This document shows, one piece after another, positions 7,893-16,779 of a stretch of DNA of 64,000 bases. Position 1 is the first letter of the stretch; every line of letters starts with the position of its first letter. Both the position numbers and the translations under genes were made by a program. The notes beneath the pieces are model-generated. The model was not told the origin of the DNA. It saw nothing but the letters and a program-made list of their open reading frames with translations, and searched no databases. The stretch spans positions 62,001 to 126,000 of the forward strand of contig NZ_JACVFB010000009.1 in NCBI RefSeq assembly GCF_014529945.1, written 5' to 3'. This DNA comes from Chitinophaga varians. GTDB lineage: Bacteria > Bacteroidota > Bacteroidia > Chitinophagales > Chitinophagaceae.

Positions 7893-9024
7893 TTTCTGCT
7901 GCAATTTTTTCGAGTCTGCTCCACTGTAGCCTGGAGGCATTTCTGCGCTCAAACCACAAATACAGACCGGTCACAAGAATAACGATGGTGGCGAAGTCGA
8001 ACAACGCCCAGATGATTTTCAGCGGCATGCCGCCATAGTCGCCGAAATGCAACGGTTCCGAGAGGAACAGCGTGTTTACATACCAGGGCATCTTCCGGTG
8101 ATCGGTAAGCTGACCGGTCTGGGCATCCACCAGCGCCGGCGTCAGCAGTCGGGCTGTCAACGCCGTATTGCCTTTCATGAACACGGCATAGTGGTGTTTG
8201 CTGGAGAACATAGTGCCGGGGTAGGTAATGATACGCGGCTCCATGTCCGGCGCTGCGGCCTGCGCCACCACCAGCGCGCTGTCCAGCGATGCCAGTTGGC
8301 CCTGGTAGGGCGGCTGTTGCGCATAAGGCGCCACCATCTCCTTCAGCTGTCCCTGTTGCCACATCCATAACACCACATCGGACATGCCGTTGATGATGCC
8401 GGTGAGGCCTACAACGCTTGCCCATGCCAGGGTAACAATACCCAGCAGGTTATGCGTGTCCAGCCATTGCAGCCGTTTGGATTTGTATTTGCGTACCATG
8501 CCGAAATCATATTTCTTCATGATACGGCCATACAGCACGATGCCGGAAAGAATGGCCACCACAAAGAGGATACCCATCAGGCCGAGGAACAGCTTACCGC
8601 CGATGCCCAGGAACATATTGGTATGGACCTTCAGTATCACGGCCATCACGCCATCGGTAGCGGGTTTGTCCAGCAGGCTGCCGGTGTATCGGTTCAGCAT
8701 GGCATATTTGCTTTGCTCCGGCGGCGCGTCCGGTGCCGGCGCCAGATCAAAGATCACTTTGTTACGGTCTTCTTCATCCCAGAAAACATAACGGACATGG
8801 TTACCCGGGTACTGCGCGGAAGCCGCAACAGCCAGGGAGTCGAGCGACAGCGGCCTGGCGTCGGGTGGTACGTCGGCCACTACCTGTTTTTTCAGTACTT
8901 TGTCCAGCTCCTCGTGAAAGATAAGCGGCAACCCGGTCACACACAGCATCAGCAGGAACAGGGTGCAGATCAGACTGCTCCATTTATGCCAGCTGAACCA
9001 TCGTTTGGCGGTTTTAATATCCAT
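7885..9024 (-). CDS. PepSY domain inner-membrane protein
   Basis: A 379-residue PepSY-associated transmembrane protein. The start MDIKTAKRWFSWHKWSSL at 9024 precedes the first helix (about residues 15-33) and follows the family pattern of a basic stretch with HKW. Further helices lie near residues 140, 180 and at the C-terminus. Members often sit in siderophore or iron-uptake settings and include ferric reductases; here no TonB receptor is adjacent. The small membrane gene at 7713-7892 is coupled to it. Confidence 0.85.
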   Translation of the reverse strand: MDIKTAKRWFSWHKWSSLICTLFLLMLCVTGLPLIFHEELDKVLKKQVVADVPPDARPLSLDSLAVAASAQYPGNHVRYVFWDEEDRNKVIFDLAPAPDAPPEQSKYAMLNRYTGSLLDKPATDGVMAVILKVHTNMFLGIGGKLFLGLMGILFVVAILSGIVLYGRIMKKYDFGMVRKYKSKRLQWLDTHNLLGIVTLAWASVVGLTGIINGMSDVVLWMWQQGQLKEMVAPYAQQPPYQGQLASLDSALVVAQAAAPDMEPRIITYPGTMFSSKHHYAVFMKGNTALTARLLTPALVDAQTGQLTDHRKMPWYVNTLFLSEPLHFGDYGGMPLKIIWALFDFATIVILVTGLYLWFERRNASRLQWSRLEKIAAENE

Positions 9025-9294
9025 ATAATATGAATTGTCCCTTTGGAAGAAGCCGGAAATCAGCGCTCCATCATGAATAGGGATATATGCTGCAAAAATG
9101 CAGATCTGATCAACGCTGGCGGTAACGAGATTGGGAAAATAATTTATCCAATCGGGAAATTTAGGTATCTTGAAAACAGGTTGATCACCTGGAAACCGCA
9201 ACTACAAATGGTTTTGTCTTGTGACACATTTTGTCGTTTTTTTCCAAACAGGCAATATCTCCCTTTATATATTTTTACAAAAAACACGCTATCC

Positions 9295-9648
9295 ATGACA
9301 GCAAACAAATTAAAACACGAACAGGTACAGTACCTGGAGTTTCTGACGAAAGACATTGAGCGCGCTAAAGAATTTTATCATAAAAGCTTTGGCTGGAAGT
9401 TCGTCGGCTACGGTCCGGACTATACGGCATTCGGAGGAGACTATGTAGACGGGGGCTTCACAACGGGCGAACCGGTAAAGGGATCGGTGCTGGTGGTGCT
9501 GTATTCTGATGACCTCGAAGCTACCAAAGCAAAGGTGATAGCTGCAGGAGGGAAGATTGTAAAAGATGTCTTCAGCTTTCCCGGCGGACAGCGGTTCCAT
9601 TTCTCAGACCCTGACGGATATGAACTGGCGGTATGGGCCACGGTTTAA
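9295..9648 (+). CDS. VOC family (glyoxalase-like) protein
   Basis: A 117-residue single-domain vicinal-oxygen-chelate protein. The pattern QYLEFLTKDIERAKEFYHKSF at the start and the block FSDPDGYELAVWA at the end are characteristic. The start at 9295 is chosen because the longer frame contains no extra domain. Metal ligands cannot be fixed with confidence. It is a stand-alone gene followed by a terminator. Confidence 0.82.
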   Translation: MTANKLKHEQVQYLEFLTKDIERAKEFYHKSFGWKFVGYGPDYTAFGGDYVDGGFTTGEPVKGSVLVVLYSDDLEATKAKVIAAGGKIVKDVFSFPGGQRFHFSDPDGYELAVWATV

Positions 9649-9664
9649 TCACAGTAAACTAATG

Positions 9665-9702
9665 GAAAAAGGGTTGTAGGTCAGTGACTTACAACCTTTT
9701 TT
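9665..9702 (+). terminator. Hairpin terminator after the VOC gene
   Basis: The arms AAAAGGGTTGTAGGTC and GACTTACAACCTTTTTT pair with few mismatches and end in a T run. The stem core (TTGTA..GACTTACAA) resembles that of the terminator at 12986-13020. Confidence 0.85.
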
Positions 9703-9768
9703 GTTGGTGGGGGCGGTTTTCATATCTTCCACCACAGATCGGTACATTTCCCCGTTTCATCGACACTT

Positions 9769-10839
9769 ATGAAAAATAACCCTGCTGCTTCCCTTAATTT
9801 GTATATGTTATCCTGGAAAGCCCCTCAAATCTGTATTCACATCGTCTGTTGCTTGTTGTTTATGATATTCCCGTTGTTGTTTATGTCTAACGGGAAGGGG
9901 TATACTGAACTGATAGCGCCTGCCACTCATTACAGCTATTGGCTGTTCTGCAGCTGTTACATCTGCCTGTTCTATTTCAATCGCTATTACCTGATGCCCG
10001 GATTTTTTATGCCGGGCAGGTATGGTGGTTATGCCGCCATGGCTATGCTGTTGTGTGCGGGTATCTTTTTCCTGCAACCGTTCGACCGGCTGCTGCGGCA
10101 GAAATGGGCGGTGCCGCCGGAAGGCGTGAAGTGGGTGTACATACCACCGGTCATCGATATCACCAGTCTCTTTATCTTCTTTATGATCATGGCGCTGGGC
10201 GCTGCCATTACCACTACGCGCCGCTGGCAGTTGACCGAGCAGCGGGCACTCACCGCAGAACGGGAGAAGATCAGAGCGGAGTTGTCTTTCCTCAAAGCAC
10301 AGGTACATCCGCATTTTTTGTATAACACCCTCAACAATATTTATACCCTTGCGCTGACAAAAAATAATCACACTGCGGACAGTATTCTGCGCTTATCGAA
10401 TATTATGCGTTACATTACGGACGATGTGATCGCCGACTATGTGCCGCTTCCGCAGGAAGAGGCCTGTATCCGGGATTACATCGCGCTGCAACAGCTCCGT
10501 CTGCAGCCGGGAACAGTAGATTATCAGGTTTCCGGGGAGATGGACTATAAGTTGATCAGCCCGCTGATACTGATGACGTTCGTGGAAAATGTATTCAAAT
10601 ACGGCATCAGCAAACACCAGCCGGCGCCGGTTACTATCCGCCTGAGTATAAAGGACCATCAGATTGATTTTTTCTGCTGTAACCGCATCTTCCGGGAACC
10701 CGCGCCGGTCAACGGCTGTGGCGTGGGTATCGCCAACACCAGACAACGACTGGCATTACTGTATCCACAAAAACATGTACTGGATATCACTACGAATAAC
10801 AACCTATATACCGTCAGACTGACATTACTGACAGATTAA
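9769..10839 (+). CDS. LytS-type sensor histidine kinase
   Basis: A 356-residue kinase of the His_kinase family. Four membrane segments occupy roughly residues 20-145. A short linker leads to the motif LKAQVHPHFLYNTLNNIY, with the phospho-acceptor H182, and a C-terminal ATPase domain (FVENVFKYGIS as N-box, GVGIANTRQRLALLYP as G-box). The response regulator starts 32 bases downstream, so the two form one operon. The signal is unknown; the membrane part has no periplasmic sensor domain of note. Confidence 0.92.
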   Translation: MKNNPAASLNLYMLSWKAPQICIHIVCCLLFMIFPLLFMSNGKGYTELIAPATHYSYWLFCSCYICLFYFNRYYLMPGFFMPGRYGGYAAMAMLLCAGIFFLQPFDRLLRQKWAVPPEGVKWVYIPPVIDITSLFIFFMIMALGAAITTTRRWQLTEQRALTAEREKIRAELSFLKAQVHPHFLYNTLNNIYTLALTKNNHTADSILRLSNIMRYITDDVIADYVPLPQEEACIRDYIALQQLRLQPGTVDYQVSGEMDYKLISPLILMTFVENVFKYGISKHQPAPVTIRLSIKDHQIDFFCCNRIFREPAPVNGCGVGIANTRQRLALLYPQKHVLDITTNNNLYTVRLTLLTD

Positions 10840-10871
10840 CCCGTACGAAACCATTTACTTCATTCACCCAT

Positions 10872-11573
10872 ATGAAGATAAAAGCCATCGCTATAGATGA
10901 TGAACCGCTTGCACTGGAGCTGATCAGGAACTACGCCGCGCAGTTCCCCGCTTTGCAGCTGCTGCAGACTTTCGACGATGCGCTGTCGGGCGCAGAATTC
11001 CTCCGTTGCCGCCCGGTAGACCTGCTGTTCATCGATATCAATATGCCCGATATTACCGGCATCGACCTGGTCCGCTCACTGGATGAAAAGCCCATGGTCA
11101 TTTTCACGACTGCGCATAAACGATTTGCCCACGAAGGGTTTGAGCTGGAAGCCCTGGACTATCTGCTGAAGCCCATCAGCATGGAGCGGTTCTCCAGGAC
11201 CATGCAGAAAACCATGGCGCAATACCACTACAAACATGTTGCTGCTGTGCCGCGGGAGCCGGAGTCTTTTTTCGTATATGCGGAATATAAGCAGGTACGG
11301 ATATGGCTCGACGAAGTGGAATACATAGAAAGCCTGGAAGACTATATCCGTATTCATCTGGTCAATGCGCGGCCGGTGCTGACGCTCATGCCGCTGAAGA
11401 AAGTGTTGGAAAAGCTGCCGCACGACCGCTTTCGGCGTATCCACCGCAGTTATATTGTGGCCGTACGGAGTATCTGTGCTATTGCTTACCGTAAGGTACT
11501 GCTGCATTCCGGCGCCACCTTGCCTGTCAGCAGTACCTATGCCGACGGTATCCGGGAGTGGAGCGGCAAATGA
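10872..11573 (+). CDS. LytTR family response regulator
   Basis: 233 residues: a receiver domain (acidic pocket D9/D10, phospho-acceptor D55 in LLFIDINMPD, Lys in LDYLLKPIS) and a C-terminal LytTR DNA-binding domain from about residue 135 (FFVYAEYKQVRIWLDEVEYIE, FRRIHRSYIVA). It is the partner of the preceding kinase. The two genes downstream on the same strand are candidate targets, with no direct evidence. Confidence 0.93.
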   Translation: MKIKAIAIDDEPLALELIRNYAAQFPALQLLQTFDDALSGAEFLRCRPVDLLFIDINMPDITGIDLVRSLDEKPMVIFTTAHKRFAHEGFELEALDYLLKPISMERFSRTMQKTMAQYHYKHVAAVPREPESFFVYAEYKQVRIWLDEVEYIESLEDYIRIHLVNARPVLTLMPLKKVLEKLPHDRFRRIHRSYIVAVRSICAIAYRKVLLHSGATLPVSSTYADGIREWSGK

Positions 11574-11660
11574 TACATCGGTACATCACGCGCTTTTACC
11601 GATACCTGCTTGATAAAAAAATAGTGTTAGCAGATCTTTAGCTAAACAATTTTTTTATCT

Positions 11661-12368
11661 ATGGAAAGGAAAAATTTTCTCAGATCACTGGCTGTTACAG
11701 CCATCTCTGCCCCTGTATTGCTGGAAGCCTGTAAAAAGGATAATACAGATCCTAAGGCTGCCGCCGCCGGCGCTCAAACGGAAGCCGCCTGTCGCGCTAC
11801 TGACTACGACATGGACGGTCCTTATCCGCTGTACAACAGCCGCGGCTCCGCTATCAATCGGGTAAATATTACCGACAACAAACCCGGCGTACCGTTGAAT
11901 ATCGACATCAAAGTTCAGAGCGTGGCCAGGGGATGCGCGCCTGTGACCAACGCACGGGTGGATATCTGGCAGTGCGACAAAGACGGTTACTATTCCGGTT
12001 ATGTTAACAACGGCTATCTGGGCGTACAAAACAATGTCGGCCGTCTTTTCGGCAGAGGATTGCAGTATACCAATGCCAATGGCCTGGTGCATTTCCTGTC
12101 TATCTATCCCGGCTGGTATCCTGGCCGTTGCGCCCACCTGCATGCGCAGATATTCATCGGCACTACGCTGTACCTGACCACACAGATTGCTTTCCCGGAC
12201 GCGATCAACGCTGCCGTGTACGCCTCCCCGTTATATGCGGCACACGGACAAAACCCCACTACCAACTATCTCGACACTATCATTAACGACTCACTGGCTA
12301 CTGAACTGGCTACTGTAACACCTGCTTCCGGCGGGGGATATAACCTGTATCATACCATCAATATCTGA
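11661..12368 (+). CDS. Secreted intradiol ring-cleavage dioxygenase-like protein
   Basis: A 235-residue protein with an N-terminal signal ending in LLEAC, probably a lipoprotein. The dioxygenase core is seen in ARVDIWQCDKDGYYSGY (101-114) and in FLSIYPGWYPGRCAHLHAQI (145-164). These contain the expected iron ligands: one Tyr from the first block, then Y149, H159 and H161. Cytoplasmic relatives cleave catechols; exported versions of unknown substrate are common in soil Bacteroidota. It is not next to other aromatic-degradation genes. Confidence 0.8.
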   Translation: MERKNFLRSLAVTAISAPVLLEACKKDNTDPKAAAAGAQTEAACRATDYDMDGPYPLYNSRGSAINRVNITDNKPGVPLNIDIKVQSVARGCAPVTNARVDIWQCDKDGYYSGYVNNGYLGVQNNVGRLFGRGLQYTNANGLVHFLSIYPGWYPGRCAHLHAQIFIGTTLYLTTQIAFPDAINAAVYASPLYAAHGQNPTTNYLDTIINDSLATELATVTPASGGGYNLYHTINI

Positions 12369-12416
12369 TAATTTCTTTTCAACCAATTTCTTACCAGTCG
12401 ATTTTAATTTCTTTTT

Positions 12417-12968
12417 ATGAAGATGCAGCCAGCGCAGATTATCCTGTGTTTCAGACAGGTCATAGATGCAGCTTCCACAGGGGATTTGGAGAAGAAAATA
12501 TTCGAAGACTCCTATGTGGAATTCCTGATGCAGTCGCAGGCATATAATCCTGATAAGCAGTTCAGGACGTTCACCGAGCTGAAGGCCCATAATCCGAAAT
12601 CCAACTCCCTGCATTACAAAGTAGGTTTTGCGGTAGGGTTATATTTACAGGAGCTGGGCAACAGGATCCCGGGTGTAACGGATTGCCTCGGCAGCAAAGA
12701 ACTGCCCTTTGAATTGTACCACCTGGAGCTGATCGAGTCTGATACCGAAGATCGCAGCCAGCACCGTGTTGCGGTAAATTACGTGACGCCGCCGCTCACG
12801 CTGTTGCATATCATCGGTGACCGGCTGTTGCTGGTATCTCCCGAACAGACCGGTCAGCCAGACGCCTACGATACGTTCATGGTGGCCTTGCAGCCGCAGC
12901 TGGCCATTACCAGCTACAAGCCGCTGCCGCAACCGCAGGATGTACATCACATTGCACAGGTACTTTAG
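12417..12968 (+). CDS. Conserved protein of unknown function
   Basis: 183 residues, not recognised. It has no signal peptide, no membrane segment and few Cys residues. The N-terminal half is helical and polar; the C-terminal half has alternating hydrophobic strands. The start at 12417 is a clear ATG 48 bases after the dioxygenase stop, so co-transcription with it is possible. It ends at a bidirectional terminator. Confidence 0.6.
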   Translation: MKMQPAQIILCFRQVIDAASTGDLEKKIFEDSYVEFLMQSQAYNPDKQFRTFTELKAHNPKSNSLHYKVGFAVGLYLQELGNRIPGVTDCLGSKELPFELYHLELIESDTEDRSQHRVAVNYVTPPLTLLHIIGDRLLLVSPEQTGQPDAYDTFMVALQPQLAITSYKPLPQPQDVHHIAQVL

Positions 12969-12985
12969 AATAAATACAGGGTTGG

Positions 12986-13020
12986 GTAAGTTGTAAGCCT
13001 GGCTTACAACTTACTCTTTT
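12986..13020. terminator. Bidirectional terminator
   Basis: A perfect 14-bp stem, GTAAGTTGTAAGCC (12986-12999) with GGCTTACAACTTAC (13001-13014), is followed by a T run. It overlaps the stop codon of the convergent ABC permease gene. Confidence 0.88.
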
Positions 13021-14180
13021 TTGGCGGTGCTGAAGAGGAACCGCAGTTTTATCTTTAATGCCAGCCATCCCAGGAGGGCATAGGTCACCAATAAGATCCC
13101 CAGATGCTGCATATAAGGGTAGGTCAGCTCCACAGAGCCCTTTTGGATCAGCAGTATTTTGAATGCCTGGAGGAAAGGCGTCAGCGGAATGATGTTGGCC
13201 AACACCTGTACAAATGCCGGCATGGCACTGAGCGGCCAGGTGAAGCCGCTGATGATAAATGCCGGCGAAGCAATCACCATTAATACCTGCGTGGCTTTTA
13301 AGGCGTCCGGTATCAGGATGCTGACAAACACGCCCATGAAAGATACCGAGCCCACAAAGAAAGCGGTCAGCCATAGGAAGCTGAGAATACCTTCCGGCAT
13401 AGGCACGTTAAAGAACATGTGCATCAGGTAATAGATCGAGACGATCAGGATAGAGAATATCCAGATAGGGATCACTTTGATCAGCATGATCGGGAAAGCC
13501 CGGCGCCGCATGCCGGCATACTCCGTTACAAAAGAGCCCCGCTGAAACTCCGCTGCAAAACTGATGGCCATGGCCAATAGTATCACCTGCTGCAATACCA
13601 CGGCCAGCATGGCAGGCCACATAAAGATGAGGTAGTTGCTGGTGGTATTAAACAGCGTGATATAGTTGGTCTTAAACGGCTCGTACTGTGTGGCTGCCCT
13701 GACAGCGGGCATGCCCATCTTCTGTAACCCTTTGATGGAAACACCGGCGGAGAACGTGCCGATGGTCAGCTGCAATGCTTTGGAGGCGAAGTTGGCGGTC
13801 AACACGTTACTGGTGTTCACATACACATTCACTTCCGGATATTTTTTCTGCAGGATGTCGGCCTCAAACCGCGCCGGGACCATCACTACGGCGGCAGCTT
13901 CTTTTCTGATCACTTCATCATTTACGTTGGCCGGTTCCTGTAGGTACTTCAGCGTTTTAATGCTTTTATTGTCGCCCAACATCTCCACCAGCTGCGCGGA
14001 TAGCGGCGTATTATCTTTGTCGATAACGATCACGGGTATATTTTCCACTTTCCCGGCTTTATATACAAAGCCGATCAGGGTGGCATACAACACCGGCGCC
14101 AGGAAAAATACCGAGCGCAGGGTGGAATTGCCGAGGAACAGCTTAAACTCCCGTTTCAACAATCGGAAAAATTCTTTCAT
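13011..14180 (-). CDS. ABC-2 type permease
   Basis: A 389-residue permease of the ABC-2 membrane family (YhiI/YbhS type). An N-terminal helix (LRSVFFLAPVLYATLIGFVY) is followed by a large extracytoplasmic domain (about residues 45-175) and five or six helices in the C-terminal half. It starts 6 bases after the HlyD-like gene, so the three-gene export operon is tight. No ATP-binding subunit is encoded in the operon. Confidence 0.87.
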   Translation of the reverse strand: MKEFFRLLKREFKLFLGNSTLRSVFFLAPVLYATLIGFVYKAGKVENIPVIVIDKDNTPLSAQLVEMLGDNKSIKTLKYLQEPANVNDEVIRKEAAAVVMVPARFEADILQKKYPEVNVYVNTSNVLTANFASKALQLTIGTFSAGVSIKGLQKMGMPAVRAATQYEPFKTNYITLFNTTSNYLIFMWPAMLAVVLQQVILLAMAISFAAEFQRGSFVTEYAGMRRRAFPIMLIKVIPIWIFSILIVSIYYLMHMFFNVPMPEGILSFLWLTAFFVGSVSFMGVFVSILIPDALKATQVLMVIASPAFIISGFTWPLSAMPAFVQVLANIIPLTPFLQAFKILLIQKGSVELTYPYMQHLGILLVTYALLGWLALKIKLRFLFSTAKKE

Positions 14181-14186
14181 GCCTGA

Positions 14187-15143
14187 TTATTTCAGTATAA
14201 CACTTGCGTTTACCAGTATGTCTTTTGTCCTGCCCGCATCTTTAGGCTGCACTTTGATCTCGTAGATCGCGTCCTGTGGCTGATAGTCGGGGAAGGCAGT
14301 GGTAATGTCCGCGTAGCGGGTCAGCTGTTTGATGTAGGCGATAGTACCGTCCAGTTCTTCGTTGTTGTACAACACTTTCATTTTTACGTCCTGTCCTTTT
14401 TTATAGCCGGCAATCTTACTTTCCGGAACGGTAAAGCGGAACCAGGTACTGCCGGGGATGTAGCCGTTGAACAGCGCAAAGCCGGCGGTGGCCAGCTCTC
14501 CCGGGTTGAGGCTGATAGTTTCTATGTCCATGTCGTTGGTGGCGATGATATAACGCTCGGAATAGGCCACGTTGGCTTCCTGTAACGCGCCTTTGGCTTG
14601 TGAAGCCTGGCCGGCGGCCATGTTCACTTTCTCCACGCGGGTACCTCTTTTCACATCGTCCAGTTCCGCGATCACGGCGTCGTACTGTGCTTTGGCGCCC
14701 TGGTATTTGGCATATACTTCATCATACGACTGTGGAGACATGAGGCTGTCGTTGAACATATTAGTAGCCCTTTCATATGATTTCCGGGCGAACTCATATT
14801 GTTCTTTTAGCCCTTTGTATTTGGCCTGTAACTGTTTCAGCTGATCGGCGGTAGCGCCGTTGCGGGCCATCTGTTCCTGCGCTGTTGCGGCGTTTACGGC
14901 TCCCTGTGCCTGTGCTATCTTCGCGGAAACTTCCGGCACGTCCAGCAGGGCAAGGGTATCTCCCTTCTTTACCGTCTGGCCTTCTTTTACATAAATGTTC
15001 AGAATTCTGCCGGTAACCTTCGGCGCAAAAGACACCACATCTTTTTTGGCTTTGCCCTCGAAACGATCGCTGTTGGGCTTTTTGGAAGAGCAGCTTGCCA
15101 GGGCCAGTGAAGAGATCAATAATATGGATGTAGCTATTTTCAT
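14187..15143 (-). CDS. HlyD-family periplasmic adaptor lipoprotein
   Basis: A 318-residue membrane-fusion protein. The signal peptide ends in LALASC, so it is lipid-anchored. The split biotinyl-lipoyl motif (GRILNIYVKEGQTVKKGDTLALLD) at about residues 45-68 is followed by a long coiled-coil hairpin (70-190) and a beta-barrel with NPGELA. It links the permease to the TolC-like gene upstream in the operon. Confidence 0.88.
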   Translation of the reverse strand: MKIATSILLISSLALASCSSKKPNSDRFEGKAKKDVVSFAPKVTGRILNIYVKEGQTVKKGDTLALLDVPEVSAKIAQAQGAVNAATAQEQMARNGATADQLKQLQAKYKGLKEQYEFARKSYERATNMFNDSLMSPQSYDEVYAKYQGAKAQYDAVIAELDDVKRGTRVEKVNMAAGQASQAKGALQEANVAYSERYIIATNDMDIETISLNPGELATAGFALFNGYIPGSTWFRFTVPESKIAGYKKGQDVKMKVLYNNEELDGTIAYIKQLTRYADITTAFPDYQPQDAIYEIKVQPKDAGRTKDILVNASVILK

Positions 15144-15176
15144 CTTATCGTAATTAGTTTGAGTAATGGGGATGGC

Positions 15177-16583
15177 TTAATACAATTTGCTGATGTCCAG
15201 CTCCTGGGTGGACCGCATCAGTTCAACGGCCGCCCTGCGTTGATTGAAGATGGCATTCTGATAATCCAGTTCAGCTGCCTCGAGATCATTTTCTGCTTCT
15301 ATCAGCTGGGTCGATTTGGACATGCCATACCTGAATTCTTTTTCTGCCTGCACCAGCGCATTATCCGCCATCTCTTTCTCTTTTTTCTTCAGGGCTATCT
15401 GCGAATTGGCGATGTTGTAATTGGATTGATTATTGGCCTGATTTAAGGTCAGCTTGCGCATGGCATCGTATTTCTGATTTTGCAGCAGCTCCCTGTCGAT
15501 GCGGGCTGTTTCGATGGCATGTTTGCCTTCGCGGCCGTCGAAGATCTCCCATTTAAAACCAACACCGGCTGTCAGCATCGGGAAGATATTGAGGTTGGTA
15601 GGCTTCCAGTCCAGTTTGCGGCCGGGATAGCCGATGGCCGGAATAGGAGGGATGATATTGTCAGATGACTTGATCCTGGCGCCATACAGCCCTATATAAT
15701 AGGAAGATGCCATCAGCTGCACTTTAGGTATCCACCAGGTTTGTTCTGCTTTTATTTTGAAGCCGGATGCGTTGATGCCGTGGTCCAGTGCCCGTATCTC
15801 GGCGCGTTGTTCGATCGTTTTCTGCGGCGCGTTGAGTGCTACAGGCGCCAGTACGGGCGCTATCAGCCGCAGTCTCTCTTTGTCGATGCCGGTCAGCACT
15901 TCCAGCTGCGTCAGCAGCAGTTCTTTTTTTCCTTCGTATTCCGCTATTTTGGAATCGAGGGTGGCCTGTGCCAGCTCGATCTTTTTATGGTCGTAAGGCG
16001 TGATCAGTCCATATCCCAGCGCTTTGTCGGCTGTTTTGCGGTTGGCGTCCAGCCGGCGTTTGGCCTCGTCCAGCACTTTTTTGGACTGATGTACCAGTGC
16101 CAGCTGATCGTACGCCCGGGAGATAACGGCGGCTACTTCATCGGATGTTTTTTCCAGCAGGATATTTTCGGACTGCCGCTTTTCTTCCAGCGCTTTGTTG
16201 AGCTGCCGCACCTTACCGCCGGAATACAGCAGCATTTTGGCATCTGCTTTCGCCAGCCCTGAAAAACCCGATACGTTGATATTGTTATTGTACTTGCCTT
16301 CGGGGATGTTAAGAAACGGTTGCAGGTTAAGCTCCGGGGAAATAACACGCGCGGTGGCGTTCAGGTAACTGGCCATACCGCTGACTTCCAGGGTGGGGAG
16401 GTAAACATCTTTCAGCTTATGCTGGTCCAGTACAGTAAGTTTGTTTTTGGTCAGTTGGGCTTTGAGGTCTGCATCCCGAACCATGGCACTGTCAAGCAGC
16501 TCTCTGAAACCGGGGGCCGTTTGTGCATTGGCGTAGTGGTAAAATAACAGTGAAAGTAGTAGGAATGACAGCTTGCTTTTCAT
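15177..16583 (-). CDS. TolC-family outer-membrane efflux protein
   Basis: A 468-residue protein with signal peptide (cleavage after NAQT). Two long helical repeats rich in Ala, Gln and Lys are typical of TolC; the second ends with YGMSKSTQLIEAENDLEAAELDYQNA. First gene of the operon TolC-HlyD-permease. The exported substrate is unknown. Confidence 0.88.
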   Translation of the reverse strand: MKSKLSFLLLSLLFYHYANAQTAPGFRELLDSAMVRDADLKAQLTKNKLTVLDQHKLKDVYLPTLEVSGMASYLNATARVISPELNLQPFLNIPEGKYNNNINVSGFSGLAKADAKMLLYSGGKVRQLNKALEEKRQSENILLEKTSDEVAAVISRAYDQLALVHQSKKVLDEAKRRLDANRKTADKALGYGLITPYDHKKIELAQATLDSKIAEYEGKKELLLTQLEVLTGIDKERLRLIAPVLAPVALNAPQKTIEQRAEIRALDHGINASGFKIKAEQTWWIPKVQLMASSYYIGLYGARIKSSDNIIPPIPAIGYPGRKLDWKPTNLNIFPMLTAGVGFKWEIFDGREGKHAIETARIDRELLQNQKYDAMRKLTLNQANNQSNYNIANSQIALKKKEKEMADNALVQAEKEFRYGMSKSTQLIEAENDLEAAELDYQNAIFNQRRAAVELMRSTQELDISKLY

Positions 16584-16709
16584 TGATATACACGTTTTTA
16601 ATCTACAGAAGGTTGCAACATAGCTTATTACTTTGAATTAACACATAAAATAAGCCAATGTTTAGTTTTTTCTTCCCCCTCAGCAGGAAAATCATACGTT
16701 TGGCTACAA

Positions 16710-16723
16710 CAAAAGTAGATTTG
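16710..16723. promoter_or_regulatory. Overlapping divergent -7 boxes
   Basis: TAGATTTG (16716-16723, plus) and TACTTTTG (16717 back to 16710, minus) both fit TAnnTTTG and share the TA at 16716-16717. They lie between the TolC operon and the NmrA-like gene. Good -33 boxes at normal spacing were not found. Confidence 0.35.
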
Positions 16724-16779
16724 GCTTCGTGGGGCCGGTACCGGTATAGGAACTTTGTCACAGCAAAAAAACATACAAC

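Noticed and set aside
8452..9033. 193-residue frame on the plus strand
   Set aside because: Antisense to the PepSY gene, His/Gln-rich composition, no family.
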